Assembly: GCA_944383885.1 (NCBI GenBank)
Contig: CALWRF010000040.1
Location: 186,001-250,000 of the forward strand
Source of the DNA: an uncultured Clostridia bacterium
Lineage (GTDB): Bacteria; Bacillota; Clostridia; Lachnospirales; Anaerotignaceae
Direction of reading: 5' to 3'
Length of the DNA stretch: 64,000 nucleotides
Shown here: positions 43,844 through 53,531 of the stretch, one piece after another
Layout of the letters: the number at the start of each line of letters is the position of its first letter
How positions within the stretch are numbered: position 1 is the first letter of the stretch
Made by a program: the position numbers and the translations under genes
The notes under the pieces: generated by a model
The model's input: only the letters and a program-made list of their open reading frames with translations
What the model was told of the DNA's origin: nothing
Database searches by the model: none

Positions 43844-46800
43844 TTATTTGGTTTCTTTTGTAGGCTCTGTTACATATTCAAAATGCCTGTCCTCAAAATT
43901 ACGTATAAACCGTATAACCCTGTTCCTTACTCCCGTTATGCCGGAATATAATACCGGTATAAACACAAGTGTTATAAGGGTTGAAAGTGTAAGACCGAAT
44001 ATTATAACTACAGCCAAAGGTCTTTGGGTTTCCATGCCTGAGTCTTGGGAAAAGAGCATAGGGAATATACCTATAACGGTTGTAAGTGTTGTCATAAGTA
44101 TAGGTCTAAGTCTTGCGGGACCTGCCTCAAGAAGCGCTTCATTGCAGCCCAGATTATTATTGCGCCGTAACTGATTTGTGTAGTCCACAAGAACTATGGC
44201 ATTATTTACAACCATGCCTATAAGCATTATAAAGCCCAGCATTGACATGGCTGTTATTGACTGGCGTGTTACAAAAAGTCCCAGCATACCGCCTGTTATG
44301 GCTATAGGCATTGAAAACATAATTATAAACGGATAAAGCAGTGATTCAAACTGCGACGCCATAATCATGTAAACAAGGAGTACCGAAACAATAAGGACTA
44401 TAGTAAGGGTCTTCATCATTTCATTCATTGTTTCAAGGTTTCCGCCAAATGAATAGCTACAGCCCTGAGGCATTATATAGTTATCCAGTTTTTCCTCTAC
44501 TGCTTTCTGGACTTCACTCATTTCAAGGTTATTAAACCTGCCTGTAATTGTAATATATCTTTGCAGGTTCTCACGTGAGATAGTTGTCGCGCTGTCGCCT
44601 ACAGCTATTTCGGCAATTTCAGTAAGCGGTATAAGCCTTCCGTCCTGTGCGGGTATTGTAATGCTCTGGACGTCATTCAAATACTTAGCGCTGTCGCCAT
44701 CATACTTAATTATAACGTCTGTTTCACTTCCGTCCGCTTTAATTGTAGTTGCCGTAACACCGCTTACAGCTGCAGAAACGGCGCTTGCCACTGATGAAGT
44801 CGTTATGCCGTATTTAGCGGCTTTTTCCCTGTTTATTATAATATTGCCTTCTGCTACGGCATCATCCATAGAACTTTTTATGTTTTCAGCTCCCGGTATG
44901 GTATTTAAAAGCTGTACTATGTCTTTCCCAGCCTGTCTTAATGTTTCGTTGTCGTTGCCTTTTACCGTAAGGTATAAATCCGAACCGGAACCCATAGAGC
45001 CCATAGCCATTCCGGAAGCGTATACATCAAGCTCAACCCCGGCTATATCTGAAAGCTTCAGTTTAATATCATCTGCTATCTGCCCTGTTGAGCGTGTTCT
45101 GTATTTTTTATCGCAGAACTGATACTCTAAGCTTACATAAGTTCCGTTTGCCATGGCAACAGATGTCTCTGTTTCCGGTATATCGCCTATAAGGTCAAGA
45201 GCCCTGTAAAGCATTTCCTCCGTCTTTTCAAACTTTGTTCCGTCAGGCATATAAATATAGACAGAGCATGTGCCTTCATCTGTTTCACTCATAAGTCCGC
45301 TTGTAAGAAATGGGTATGTGCATAAACTTGCTATAAATGCCGCTATAACAATAACTGTTGTTTTAACCCTGTGCCTTAAAGCTAAAGAAAGCACTTTTCT
45401 GTATGCATTGTCCAAACCATTAAGGAATTTAAGGCATATATCGCCTAAAAACGCAAATATGAAGCGTTTTTTCAGCCTTCTGCGCTTTTCCTGCCTTGAA
45501 AGCAGCTTTGAGCATGCCATTGGCACAAATGTAAGCGACACCACAAGGGAAGCTGTAAGGGCAAAGCAAATTGTTAAAGAAAGGTCTTTTACAATAGCTC
45601 CAACTGTGCCCGGTACAAACGCTATAGGTCCGAAAACAGCAACAGATGTTAAAGTTGATGCTGTTACAGCCATTGAAACCTCTTTTGTACCGTAGTACGC
45701 AGCATCTTCCGGCGTAAAACCGCGTTTGTAGTATGTATTTATGTTTTCAAGTACAACAACAGAGTTATCAACCAGCATGCCTATGCCTATAACTATACCG
45801 CCCATTGAAATGATATTCATTGTAACGCCGGTTAAATACATCAAACCGTATGTTGCCATTATAGAAGCGGGTATTGAAACGCCTATTATAAGCGATGACT
45901 TATAGTCCCTTAAAAACAGAAGAAGTATAAATACCGCCACAACGGCGCTTTCAAAAGCCGTGCTTGTAATGCCGCCTATTGCTGATTTTATGTAATCACT
46001 TGTTGAACTTAAAAGCTCAATATTTATATTGCCGAACTCAGATGAAAGAGAGTTTATCTCTTTTTGTATATTGTCGCTTACAGTAACTATATTTGCGTCG
46101 GACTGCTTTGAAATGGAAAGCACTATGCCTTCTTCGCCGTTTATAATAGTTTTAATATTCTGCTCTTTTTCTGCCTTTTTAACATCAGCAACATCGCTTA
46201 CATGGATAATATTGCCCTGTTTTGTTAATACAGGCACATTTTTTATATCCTCTTCCGATTTATACTGACCTAAAGCTCTAAGCTGCATGGAAGAGTCGCC
46301 CTGCGTTACACTTCCGGCTCCTGCGTTTGAGTTTTCCCTTGATATGGCGTTTGAAATATCATCTATTGTTATGCCGTAACCGCTTAACCTTACTGGGTCA
46401 ACAGTTACATCTATTTCGTACTGTCTTCCGCCCCATATTTCAACTGCCGATACGCCTTCTATGCTCTCAAAACGGCTTTTTATCCTGTCGTTTACAATGT
46501 TATAAAGGGAATATGCGTTATAATCAGCGCTTCTTACGCCTATAATCATTGTTCCTGTTTCCTGCTGTATGTCGTATTTATATATAGACGGCTTTTCAGC
46601 ATCATCAGGCAGATATGCCATTTCCAGCTTATCCCTTACGTCGTTTGTCTTTTTATCTATATCAACGCCGTCTTTAAACTCAAGTGTTACCTGTGAATAT
46701 CCCAAACTGGAATAAGACCGTATATTTTTTACCCCGGTAACAGTAGAAAGTACTTTTTCCAAAGGCTTTGTTACCATTTCCTCTACTTCTTCCGGTCCTG

Positions 46801-46957
46801 CTCCTTCATAAGATGTGCTTACGGCAATCATTGGATAGTCAATAGACGGCATAAAGGCTATTTCCAGATACTCATGGGCTACCAAACCGCCTAAAAATAC
46901 CATAAGTATTATCATAACTGTTGTTACAGGACGTTTTATTGATATTTTAGAGAGCAT
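43844..46957 (-). CDS. RND-family efflux permease (AcrB/HAE1-like)
   Basis: Proton-driven exporter (1037 aa) with 12 predicted helices and two large extracytoplasmic loops, the full RND layout. The start SIKRPVTTVMIILMVFLGG, the internal GIGMLVDNSVVVLENI segment (aspartate of the proton relay) and the second-half GMVVNNAIVLVDYTNQLRR are typical. In a Gram-positive cell it works with a lipoprotein adaptor and no outer-membrane channel. AGGGGAGG precedes the ATG. It follows the adaptor gene by 3 bases. Substrate unknown: drug, lipid or bile-acid-like compounds are possible. Confidence 0.94.
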   Translation of the reverse strand: MLSKISIKRPVTTVMIILMVFLGGLVAHEYLEIAFMPSIDYPMIAVSTSYEGAGPEEVEEMVTKPLEKVLSTVTGVKNIRSYSSLGYSQVTLEFKDGVDIDKKTNDVRDKLEMAYLPDDAEKPSIYKYDIQQETGTMIIGVRSADYNAYSLYNIVNDRIKSRFESIEGVSAVEIWGGRQYEIDVTVDPVRLSGYGITIDDISNAISRENSNAGAGSVTQGDSSMQLRALGQYKSEEDIKNVPVLTKQGNIIHVSDVADVKKAEKEQNIKTIINGEEGIVLSISKQSDANIVTVSDNIQKEINSLSSEFGNINIELLSSTSDYIKSAIGGITSTAFESAVVAVFILLLFLRDYKSSLIIGVSIPASIMATYGLMYLTGVTMNIISMGGIVIGIGMLVDNSVVVLENINTYYKRGFTPEDAAYYGTKEVSMAVTASTLTSVAVFGPIAFVPGTVGAIVKDLSLTICFALTASLVVSLTFVPMACSKLLSRQEKRRRLKKRFIFAFLGDICLKFLNGLDNAYRKVLSLALRHRVKTTVIVIAAFIASLCTYPFLTSGLMSETDEGTCSVYIYMPDGTKFEKTEEMLYRALDLIGDIPETETSVAMANGTYVSLEYQFCDKKYRTRSTGQIADDIKLKLSDIAGVELDVYASGMAMGSMGSGSDLYLTVKGNDNETLRQAGKDIVQLLNTIPGAENIKSSMDDAVAEGNIIINREKAAKYGITTSSVASAVSAAVSGVTATTIKADGSETDVIIKYDGDSAKYLNDVQSITIPAQDGRLIPLTEIAEIAVGDSATTISRENLQRYITITGRFNNLEMSEVQKAVEEKLDNYIMPQGCSYSFGGNLETMNEMMKTLTIVLIVSVLLVYMIMASQFESLLYPFIIMFSMPIAITGGMLGLFVTRQSITAMSMLGFIMLIGMVVNNAIVLVDYTNQLRRNNNLGCNEALLEAGPARLRPILMTTLTTVIGIFPMLFSQDSGMETQRPLAVVIIFGLTLSTLITLVFIPVLYSGITGVRNRVIRFIRNFEDRHFEYVTEPTKETK

Positions 46958-46960
46958 AAA

Positions 46961-48415
46961 TTATTCCTCCCCTTTTGCAATTTCAGCCGGCTCAGCGCTT
47001 TTTTGGTTATTGCTTTGCGCATCATTTGAATCCGGCTCGCTTATATCAGTATTGCCTTTGGATTCAGCGCTGCCGTTTACAATTCTTACTGTATCGCCGT
47101 TATTAAGGTATGAGCTGCCATTTACAACAACCTCATCGCCTTCATTTAATCCGCTTAAAATCTCAACGCAGGTGCCGTTATCAAGACCTGTTGTTACATC
47201 AACTCTTTGTGCCTTTGAATCTTTAACAACATATACATACTCGCTTAAACTGTCTATAAGCACTGCGTTCTTATCAAGCACTATATTGTCCGAGCTTTTG
47301 TTCTTTACAAACTTAACTTCAGCGAACATTCCGCTTTTAAGCTTCCCGTCAGGGTTATCAATTTCTATTGAAACGGGAAAAGTACCGTCTGTATTGGCTC
47401 CCGGCGCAATTGTGGAAATCCTGCCTTTAAAAGGCTCATTTGAATATGAATCGACAGTTATTTCCGCCGTATCGCCTACAGAAAGGGAATTAACTATATC
47501 CTCCGATACGTTAATCTCTATTTTTACTTTGCTTAAATCGACTATAACAAAAGGCATGTCCCCAGTTAAAACAGAGCCTGATACAGCATTACAGCTTAAA
47601 ACAGTGCCTGATATAGGGCTTTTAACATTTGAGTCCGCAATATCCTTTTTATAAGACTGCATTTGAGCCGCCTGAGCATTCTTTTGGGCTATGGCTGAGT
47701 CAAGGCTGTTCTGGGCGCGTTTCTTATTTTCAGCCAATGTCTCATTTACAAGCAAATCGTAGCTGTACTGAGCCGAGTCAAGAGCTTCTTTGGCATCTTT
47801 AGTGTTTCTCTCAGCTTCGTCATAGGCGTTTTTAAGATTTGTAAGCTCTGTCTGTGAAACAGCGCCGCTTGAAAACAGTGCGTTTGCCGAATCATAATCT
47901 CTTTTGGCTGTATCAAGCTGCGCCTTTGCCGTATCATAAGACCTTTGTGCCGATGAAACCGCCGTTTTGCTGTTTTCTATCTGCTGCTTCATTTGAGAGC
48001 CTTCCACCTGTTCCAGTTCTGTTTGGGCTGACTGTATATTGGCATCTGCTGAAGCAAGCGACGCGTTTAACACATTTATATTATTTTGAATGTCGGAAAT
48101 ATCCAGGCTGAAAAGCACATCTCCTGCTTTAACACTGTCCCCAACATCAAAGTTTACGTCTGTTACCTTTACACCTGTTCTTGGAGAAGCTACCTCTACG
48201 GTTTTAAATGGCTGCACCGTACCGGAAAACATTGATTTTTCCTCAATAGCCCCTTTTTTAACAATACTTGTTTCAACAGCTACGCTGTCAGGGTCGTAAT
48301 AAGCTGAATCGGCAGATGACACAGATGAAGATGCCGCCGGAGTACCGGATTGTCCGCAGCCGGATAAAACTGCTGCGCATAATATAAAAGCTATTGGCAA
48401 AGTCTTATGTTTCAC
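46961..48415 (-). CDS. RND efflux adaptor, lipoprotein
   Basis: Membrane-fusion subunit (484 aa). Lipoprotein signal with lipobox LSGC and lipidated Cys20; then a lipoyl half (GTVQPFKTVEVASPRTG), a long coiled coil (about 105-240), the second lipoyl half (VKSPISGTVLSC) and beta-barrel/membrane-proximal domains. The tail after about 440 is Ser/Asn/Asp-rich and probably disordered. Start is GTG 48415 with GGAGG upstream. First gene of the two-gene pump operon. Compare the transmembrane adaptor at 1-1296. Confidence 0.92.
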   Translation of the reverse strand: MKHKTLPIAFILCAAVLSGCGQSGTPAASSSVSSADSAYYDPDSVAVETSIVKKGAIEEKSMFSGTVQPFKTVEVASPRTGVKVTDVNFDVGDSVKAGDVLFSLDISDIQNNINVLNASLASADANIQSAQTELEQVEGSQMKQQIENSKTAVSSAQRSYDTAKAQLDTAKRDYDSANALFSSGAVSQTELTNLKNAYDEAERNTKDAKEALDSAQYSYDLLVNETLAENKKRAQNSLDSAIAQKNAQAAQMQSYKKDIADSNVKSPISGTVLSCNAVSGSVLTGDMPFVIVDLSKVKIEINVSEDIVNSLSVGDTAEITVDSYSNEPFKGRISTIAPGANTDGTFPVSIEIDNPDGKLKSGMFAEVKFVKNKSSDNIVLDKNAVLIDSLSEYVYVVKDSKAQRVDVTTGLDNGTCVEILSGLNEGDEVVVNGSSYLNNGDTVRIVNGSAESKGNTDISEPDSNDAQSNNQKSAEPAEIAKGEE

Positions 48416-48469
48416 TTTGTTATGCCTCCTTTAATTATTTTCATTAACTGAATTTTTCTTTTCAGTATA

Positions 48470-48525
48470 ATTATACATATATTGGGGCATGTTGTTTCTT
48501 AAGATTAGTTTAAATGATTCTTAAG
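48470..48525 (-). promoter_or_regulatory. RND-operon promoter with three phased 11-bp repeats
   Basis: On the minus strand TATAAT (48475-48470) has no -35: that position reads GAAACA. Upstream are three 11-mers with a TTAA core: CTTAAGAATCA (48525-48515), TTTAAACTAAT (48514-48504) and CTTAAGAAACA (48503-48493), the last overlapping the -35 position. This fits activation by an OmpR/PhoB-family regulator (inference). Confidence 0.5.
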
Positions 48526-48544
48526 TAAATATGAACATCTGAAA

Positions 48545-48589
48545 ATACAGTAAAAATCAATATTTTTCATATACAGTGTGATACTGTAT
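48545..48589. promoter_or_regulatory. ATACAGT half-site cluster
   Basis: ATACAGT occurs at 48545-48551 and 48571-48577, and its complement ACTGTAT at 48583-48589; the last two form a palindrome with a 5-base spacer. It lies upstream of the RND promoter and looks like a repressor site. Confidence 0.4.
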
Positions 48590-48604
48590 TATAAATTAAC
48601 GCAA

Positions 48605-48649
48605 ATAAAAAAGCGTTTATTAAACATATTTCTGCTTAAATAAACGCTT
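48605..48649 (-). terminator. Terminator of the yjbQ-like gene
   Basis: AAGCGTTTATT pairs with AATAAACGCTT (48611-48621, 48639-48649), then a T-rich run on the minus strand. Confidence 0.8.
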
Positions 48650-48667
48650 ATTTAGGTGCAATATTTT

Positions 48668-49072
48668 TCAGCCTTCAATTATTTTTACAAAAACCGTTCT
48701 GTTTCGCGGTCCGTCAAACTCGGCAAAATATATATCCTGCCACATGCCCAAAACCGGCTTTGAATCACTTATTATTACCGTTTGGCTAAAACCCATTAAA
48801 GACGCCTTGATATGCGATGCCGAGTTGCCTTCACAATGAAGATAATTGTCTTCTAAAGGCACTATTTTATCAAGCTCAGTAAGAATATCTTTTTTTACAT
48901 CGGGGTCGGCATTTTCGTTAATTGTAATACCGCCTGTTGTGTGGCTGGAAAATACAACGCAAATGCCGTTTTTAACGCCGCTTTTATATATAATCTCTTT
49001 AACTTGAGGAGTAATATCCACAAGCTGGTTTCTGAATGATGTTTTAACTTTAAAAGAACAAACTTCCGACAT
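48668..49072 (-). CDS. YjbQ/UPF0047 family protein
   Basis: Small soluble protein (134 aa). SSHTTGGITINENADPDV and HCEGNSASHIKASLMG carry the His/Glu residues conserved in the family; WQDIYFAEFDGPRNR is the end signature. Some homologues have weak thiamine-phosphate synthase activity, but the physiological role is unknown. AGGAGG precedes the ATG. No clear operon partner. Confidence 0.9.
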   Translation of the reverse strand: MSEVCSFKVKTSFRNQLVDITPQVKEIIYKSGVKNGICVVFSSHTTGGITINENADPDVKKDILTELDKIVPLEDNYLHCEGNSASHIKASLMGFSQTVIISDSKPVLGMWQDIYFAEFDGPRNRTVFVKIIEG

Positions 49073-49215
49073 AAAACTTCCTCCTTAATTTTTTAATATA
49101 TTAAATACAGTTTTTGCCATAAATTCTGTTTCAATAAACAATATTTTTTTCAAAATAAAAATGACTGCTGTGGCGCAGTTATAACAAATAGCTGCCGAAT
49201 GTAAAATATGCGCCT

Positions 49216-49641
49216 TTATTCTTTTTCAAATAAATCCTCTAAATAATAATAAGGGGTTTTTGAGCCGATTACAGTATAAAAAAACGGGTCTTTCCGTATA
49301 GTATCAGGGGAATTTATAATAAAGTTGTTGAAACCTTCGGCTTCCTCACCGGAATTCAGGTATATTGTTGTTTTATAACTGTAACCCGTATATCCAAAAG
49401 ATAAACCGCTTCTTTTTACTCTTAAACTGTTAAGGCTATCTATTACATAATCAATATCTTTTTGCTTTTCTATACGAATATCCTTTCCGGTATTCCCGTC
49501 AAAAACCACTATCTCTTTTACATCTTTTGGGTCTAAATCCGTTGCCCCCAAAGGCGCGTTATACCAAAGTATGCCTATTGCCGCCGCAACAATAAAAGCC
49601 CCCAATATTATTTTCAGTTTCCGTTTATTTCTGCCTTTCAA
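49216..49641 (-). CDS. Membrane-anchored protein of unknown function
   Basis: Not recognised (141 aa). One N-terminal helix (about 8-26) behind a strongly basic MKGRNKRKLK start; the remaining 110 residues should be outside the membrane. They hold a KEIVVFDGNTGKDIRIEKQ strand pattern, a FGYTGYSYKTTIYLNSG segment and an acidic end. Start is TTG 49641 with GGGGAG 9 bases before. It is divergent from the ABC-F gene with only 90 bases between. Confidence 0.7.
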   Translation of the reverse strand: MKGRNKRKLKIILGAFIVAAAIGILWYNAPLGATDLDPKDVKEIVVFDGNTGKDIRIEKQKDIDYVIDSLNSLRVKRSGLSFGYTGYSYKTTIYLNSGEEAEGFNNFIINSPDTIRKDPFFYTVIGSKTPYYYLEDLFEKE

Positions 49642-49660
49642 AACAGCCTCTCCCCTTTTC

Positions 49661-49689
49661 TTGACTTTTATTTTCTATTTTACTATATT
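49661..49689 (+). promoter_or_regulatory. Promoter of the ABC-F gene
   Basis: TTGACT (49661-49666), 17 bases, TATATT (49684-49689). Confidence 0.75.
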
Positions 49690-49731
49690 TATTAATAATA
49701 TTAAACTAATTTCAGAAACGGAGTTTTAAAT

Positions 49732-51543
49732 TTGAATATATTATCGGCAGAAAACATAACTTTATCATTTACTGATAAAACACTACTTAATGATATTTCT
49801 TTTTTCATACAGGAAAACGACAAAATAGGTGTTATAGGCATTAACGGAACGGGAAAGTCTACACTTTTAAAAATAATATCAGGTATTGAGCAGCCGCAAA
49901 AAGGCTCTGTTACAATGGCAAACGGCATAATCGTACGCTACCTTTCCCAGCACCCTGTATTTGAAAAAGATGAAACCGTTTTGGAATACGTGCTGGAAAA
50001 CAACCGAAAAAGCGACCATGCATGGGATATACAAACAGAGGCAAAGTCACTTTTAACACGCTTTGGACTTAATGATTACAATCAAAAGCTTTCATCTCTT
50101 TCCGGCGGACAAAAAAAGCGCGTATGCCTTATATCTGTCCTTGTTTCACCTGCGGACATACTTGTCCTTGATGAGCCTACAAACCATTTAGACAGTGAAA
50201 TGGCTGGCTATTTGGAAAATTATCTTAAAAAATTTAAAGGCGCCCTTGTAATGGTTACACACGACAGATATTTTCTTGACAGCGTAACAAATAAAATAGT
50301 TGAAATTGACAAAGGCTCACTTTATACTTACGACACAAACTATTCCGGTTTTTTAGCCCTTAAAGCCGAAAGGGAAGACATGGCAATAGCCAGTGACAGA
50401 AAAAGAAAATCCATACTGAAAACGGAATTAAAATGGATACAGCGCGGCGCCCTTGCCCGTTCCACAAAGCAGAAAGCCCGTATTGAGCGCTACGAGGAAA
50501 TGAAAAACAAGGAAGATTTCAAGCGTGACGAAACACTAAAAATAGGCTCTGTTGCCTCACGTCTTGGAAAAACAATAATAGAGCTTGAAAACGTGTCGAA
50601 ACAGTATAACGGCAAAACTCTTTTCAGCAATTTTTCGTATATATTCCTTAAAGGCGACCGTGTAGGCTTTATAGGCAAAAACGGCTGCGGAAAAACTACC
50701 CTTATGAAAATTATAGCCGGCATTGAACAGCCCGACACAGGCAAAGTTACAATAGGGCAGACAGTCAAAATAGGCTACTACACCCAAGAGATAGAAAACG
50801 AGGACACAGGGCGTATTTCATATATGGACCCGGAAAAAAAGGTAATAGATTACATTCGGGATACAGCAGAATATGTTAAAACTCCGGAAGGCACTGCTTC
50901 TGCTTCGCAAATGCTTGAAAAATTCCTTTTTCCTCCATACCTCCAGCACAGCCAGATAAAACGCCTTTCAGGCGGCGAAAAAAGGCGACTTAACCTTCTT
51001 CGGGTGCTTATGGAAGAGCCAAATGTGCTTATATTTGACGAGCCTACAAACGATTTAGACATAGCCACAATGACTATACTGGAAGAATTTCTGGACTCAT
51101 TTGAAGGCGTTGTTATTACAGTATCCCATGACAGGTATTTCCTTGACAGAACTGTAAAGCGTATATTTGCTTTTGAATCAGGCGGTGTTATAAAACAGTA
51201 TGAAGGCGGGTACACCGACTATTCGCTTAAAAAAACTGATGAATACGAAATTTCACAACAGAAAGAACAGAAAAAAGAATATAAAGCCTCACACGAAAAG
51301 AAACTGAAATTCACATTTAAGGAACAGAAAGAATATGAAACAATAGAAAGCGAAATAGCCGCCCTTGAGGAAAAGCTTGAAAACACAGAAAAAGAAATGG
51401 CTCTGAACGCAACGGATTTTGTAAAATTAGAGGAGCTTTCAAATATAAAAGAGGAAACGGAAAACGCGCTTAACGAAAAAATGGAACGCTGGGAATATCT
51501 TGAAGATTTAAACCAGAAAATACAGGAACAGAATAAAAAATAA
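49732..51543 (+). CDS. ABC-F family ATPase (ribosome-associated)
   Basis: Soluble protein (603 aa) with two ABC domains and no membrane segment. Walker A motifs GINGTGKST and GKNGCGKTT; signatures LSGGQKKRVCL and LSGGEKRRLNLL; Walker B DEPTNHLD and DEPTNDLD. A charged linker with GALARSTKQKARIERYE lies between the domains and a C-terminal coiled coil after about 520. ABC-F proteins act on the ribosome in translation quality control or antibiotic protection; the subgroup is not clear here. Start is TTG 49732 with CGGAG upstream. Confidence 0.92.
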   Translation: MNILSAENITLSFTDKTLLNDISFFIQENDKIGVIGINGTGKSTLLKIISGIEQPQKGSVTMANGIIVRYLSQHPVFEKDETVLEYVLENNRKSDHAWDIQTEAKSLLTRFGLNDYNQKLSSLSGGQKKRVCLISVLVSPADILVLDEPTNHLDSEMAGYLENYLKKFKGALVMVTHDRYFLDSVTNKIVEIDKGSLYTYDTNYSGFLALKAEREDMAIASDRKRKSILKTELKWIQRGALARSTKQKARIERYEEMKNKEDFKRDETLKIGSVASRLGKTIIELENVSKQYNGKTLFSNFSYIFLKGDRVGFIGKNGCGKTTLMKIIAGIEQPDTGKVTIGQTVKIGYYTQEIENEDTGRISYMDPEKKVIDYIRDTAEYVKTPEGTASASQMLEKFLFPPYLQHSQIKRLSGGEKRRLNLLRVLMEEPNVLIFDEPTNDLDIATMTILEEFLDSFEGVVITVSHDRYFLDRTVKRIFAFESGGVIKQYEGGYTDYSLKKTDEYEISQQKEQKKEYKASHEKKLKFTFKEQKEYETIESEIAALEEKLENTEKEMALNATDFVKLEELSNIKEETENALNEKMERWEYLEDLNQKIQEQNKK

Positions 51544-51547
51544 AATT

Positions 51548-51583
51548 ACAGGCTGTTTGAATTTAACCAAACAGCCTGTTTGT
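51548..51583. terminator. Terminator of the ABC-F gene
   Basis: ACAGGCTGTTT pairs with AAACAGCCTGT (51548-51558, 51569-51579), then T-rich. Confidence 0.85.
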
Positions 51584-51650
51584 TTTATAGATATAAGGCT
51601 TAAATATACCGCCGTTAAACATATTTTAACTTTAATAATAAGCACATTTG

Positions 51651-51681
51651 AAGGGGATATATTTTCTATTTAAGGGGATAT
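51651..51681. repeat. Direct repeat AAGGGGATAT, two copies
   Basis: AAGGGGATAT at 51651-51660 and again at 51672-51681, 21 bases apart, just behind the nifU-like stop. Too short to interpret. Confidence 0.6.
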
Positions 51682-52110
51682 TTAACCATGAAGCTCGTCG
51701 ATGTCGTTTACCGGCTTTTTAAGTCCTTCTATCTTTTTTCCATTTTTCTCGCAGTAGTCCCACAAAGCCGCATGTATTGCTTCTTCCGCAAGACATGAGC
51801 AGTGCACTTTAACCGGAGGAAGTCCGTCAAGGGCTTCCATAACAGCTTTATTTGTAACATCCATAGCCTCATCAACAGATTTGCCTTTTACAAGCTCTGT
51901 AGCCATACTGCTTGTTGCAACGGCGGCGCCGCAGCCGAATGTTTTAAACTTAGCGTCACGCACTATTCCGTTTTCATCAATATCAAGATATATTTTCATT
52001 ATATCGCCGCATTTGGCGTTACCTACTGTTCCAACGCCGTCAGCATCTTCTATCTGCCCCATATTCCTCGGGTTCATAAAATGGTCCATAACTTTAGCTG
52101 AGTATTCCAT
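51682..52110 (-). CDS. nifU: Fe-S cluster scaffold, NifU/IscU type
   Basis: Scaffold on which iron-sulfur clusters are built (142 aa). Conserved ligands: Cys34 with Asp36 in GNAKCGD, Cys60 in FGCGAAVATSS, Cys104 (with Cys106) in VHCSCLAEEA. The extra Cys106 fits the NifU-like group found in anaerobes without an isc operon. AGGAGG precedes the ATG, 18 bases after the desulfurase gene. Works directly with the NifS protein next door. Confidence 0.93.
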   Translation of the reverse strand: MEYSAKVMDHFMNPRNMGQIEDADGVGTVGNAKCGDIMKIYLDIDENGIVRDAKFKTFGCGAAVATSSMATELVKGKSVDEAMDVTNKAVMEALDGLPPVKVHCSCLAEEAIHAALWDYCEKNGKKIEGLKKPVNDIDELHG

Positions 52111-52128
52111 ATATAGCGCCTCCTTGAT

Positions 52129-53313
52129 TTATACAGCTTTTCCGCCTTTTAAATAATCCTCATATAAAGGCGACATTTCTCTTAATCTTTTTACTATAGG
52201 TATTAATTCTTTAATAAGGTAATCCACTTCCTCTGCCGTGTTTTCTTTTGAAAGTGTAATTCTAAGCGAGCCATGAGCCTTTTCATGTTCAAGACCAATG
52301 GCTAAAAGCACATGCGACGGGTCAAGGGAACCTGATGTGCAGGCACTTCCGCTTGAAGCGCATATCCCTTTGCTGTTAAGAAGCAGAAGCAGGCTTTCGC
52401 CTTCTATAAACTCAAATGAAATATTTACATTTCCGGGAAGTCTTTTTTCCCTGTGTCCGTTTAACCGGCAGAAATCAATGTTTTCCGTTATTCCCTTAAT
52501 AACTCTTTCTCTGAGCATTGTAAGGTATTTGCTTGTTTCATCAATTTCCGCCGCAGCAAGCTCTATAGCTTTGCCCATTCCAACAATACCGGCTGTGTTT
52601 TCCGTTCCGGCTCTTTTGCCTTTTTCCTGTCCGCCGCCGTGAATAAGGTTTGAAATTGTAATGCCTTTTCTAATATAAAGCACGCCAACGCCTTTCGGCG
52701 CCCCAAGCTTATGACCGCTCATTGAAAGCATATCTATATTCATTTCGTTTACATCAATTTTAACATGACCAACTGCCTGAACAGCGTCTGTATGGAAATA
52801 AATACCATTTTCTCTGGCTATTTTGCCTATTTCGGCTATAGGCTCTATAGTACCTATTTCGTTATTGGCAAACATTACGGATATAAGTACAGTATCCGCT
52901 CTTATGGCATTTTTTAAGTCTTCAGGGGATATAAGCCCGTATTTGTCAACAGGAAGATATGTAATATCCCAGCCATGTTTTTCAAGAAACTCGCATGTAT
53001 GCAGTACGGCATGATGTTCAATCTGAGTTGTTATAATATGTTTTCCCTTTTTGCTTAAAGCATCTGCCGTACCTTTAATAGCCCAGTTGTCGCTTTCGCT
53101 TCCGCCGGCTGTAAAATAAATTTCGTCTTTTTGAGCGCCTATTGCCTTTGCCACCTGCTCTCTTGCCTTTTCAACAGCCTTGCGGCTTTGGGCAGCTATA
53201 TCATACACACTTGAAGCATTAGCGTAAATGTCGCTGAAATACGGCATTATTTCGGTTAAAACTTCTTTTCTTACAGGTGTTGTTGCAGCGTTGTCAAAAT
53301 ATATTGTTTTCAT
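52129..53313 (-). CDS. nifS: Cysteine desulfurase NifS
   Basis: PLP enzyme (394 aa) removing sulfur from cysteine for Fe-S assembly. [12 protein letters not shown] at the start, [12 protein letters not shown] lysine Lys202 in [11 protein letters not shown], and catalytic Cys325 in [17 protein letters not shown], the short-loop group I form. First gene of nifS-nifU; no IscR-type regulator is adjacent, which suggests different control from the usual clostridial iscR-iscS-iscU set. Confidence 0.95.
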   Translation of the reverse strand: MKTIYFDNAATTPVRKEVLTEIMPYFSDIYANASSVYDIAAQSRKAVEKAREQVAKAIGAQKDEIYFTAGGSESDNWAIKGTADALSKKGKHIITTQIEHHAVLHTCEFLEKHGWDITYLPVDKYGLISPEDLKNAIRADTVLISVMFANNEIGTIEPIAEIGKIARENGIYFHTDAVQAVGHVKIDVNEMNIDMLSMSGHKLGAPKGVGVLYIRKGITISNLIHGGGQEKGKRAGTENTAGIVGMGKAIELAAAEIDETSKYLTMLRERVIKGITENIDFCRLNGHREKRLPGNVNISFEFIEGESLLLLLNSKGICASSGSACTSGSLDPSHVLLAIGLEHEKAHGSLRITLSKENTAEEVDYLIKELIPIVKRLREMSPLYEDYLKGGKAV

Positions 53314-53376
53314 AAAAGCACCAGCCTGCTATAGTAAATATCAGTTTTCCTATCTTTTTAATATGTTTACATGTAT

Positions 53377-53405
53377 ATACTACTATTCAGATATGATTTT
53401 GTCAA
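53377..53405 (-). promoter_or_regulatory. Promoter of nifS-nifU
   Basis: TTGACA (53405-53400), 17 bases, TAGTAT (53382-53377) on the minus strand, in the gap to the divergent LysR gene. Confidence 0.65.
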
Positions 53406-53531
53406 TATCTATTTTTAAATTTTTTTCTAATTGTACTTAGCAATATAAAATAATAGTTGCTATTAAGTAATTAACTATGACATATACGCATATTTTTATG
53501 CTATAATTTTATTATCAAGGAGGCGGTATAT

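Noticed and set aside
44661-47654. Several long plus-strand frames opposite the RND operon
   Set aside because: All are antisense shadows of well-supported minus-strand genes; codon bias of the real genes leaves the opposite strand open.
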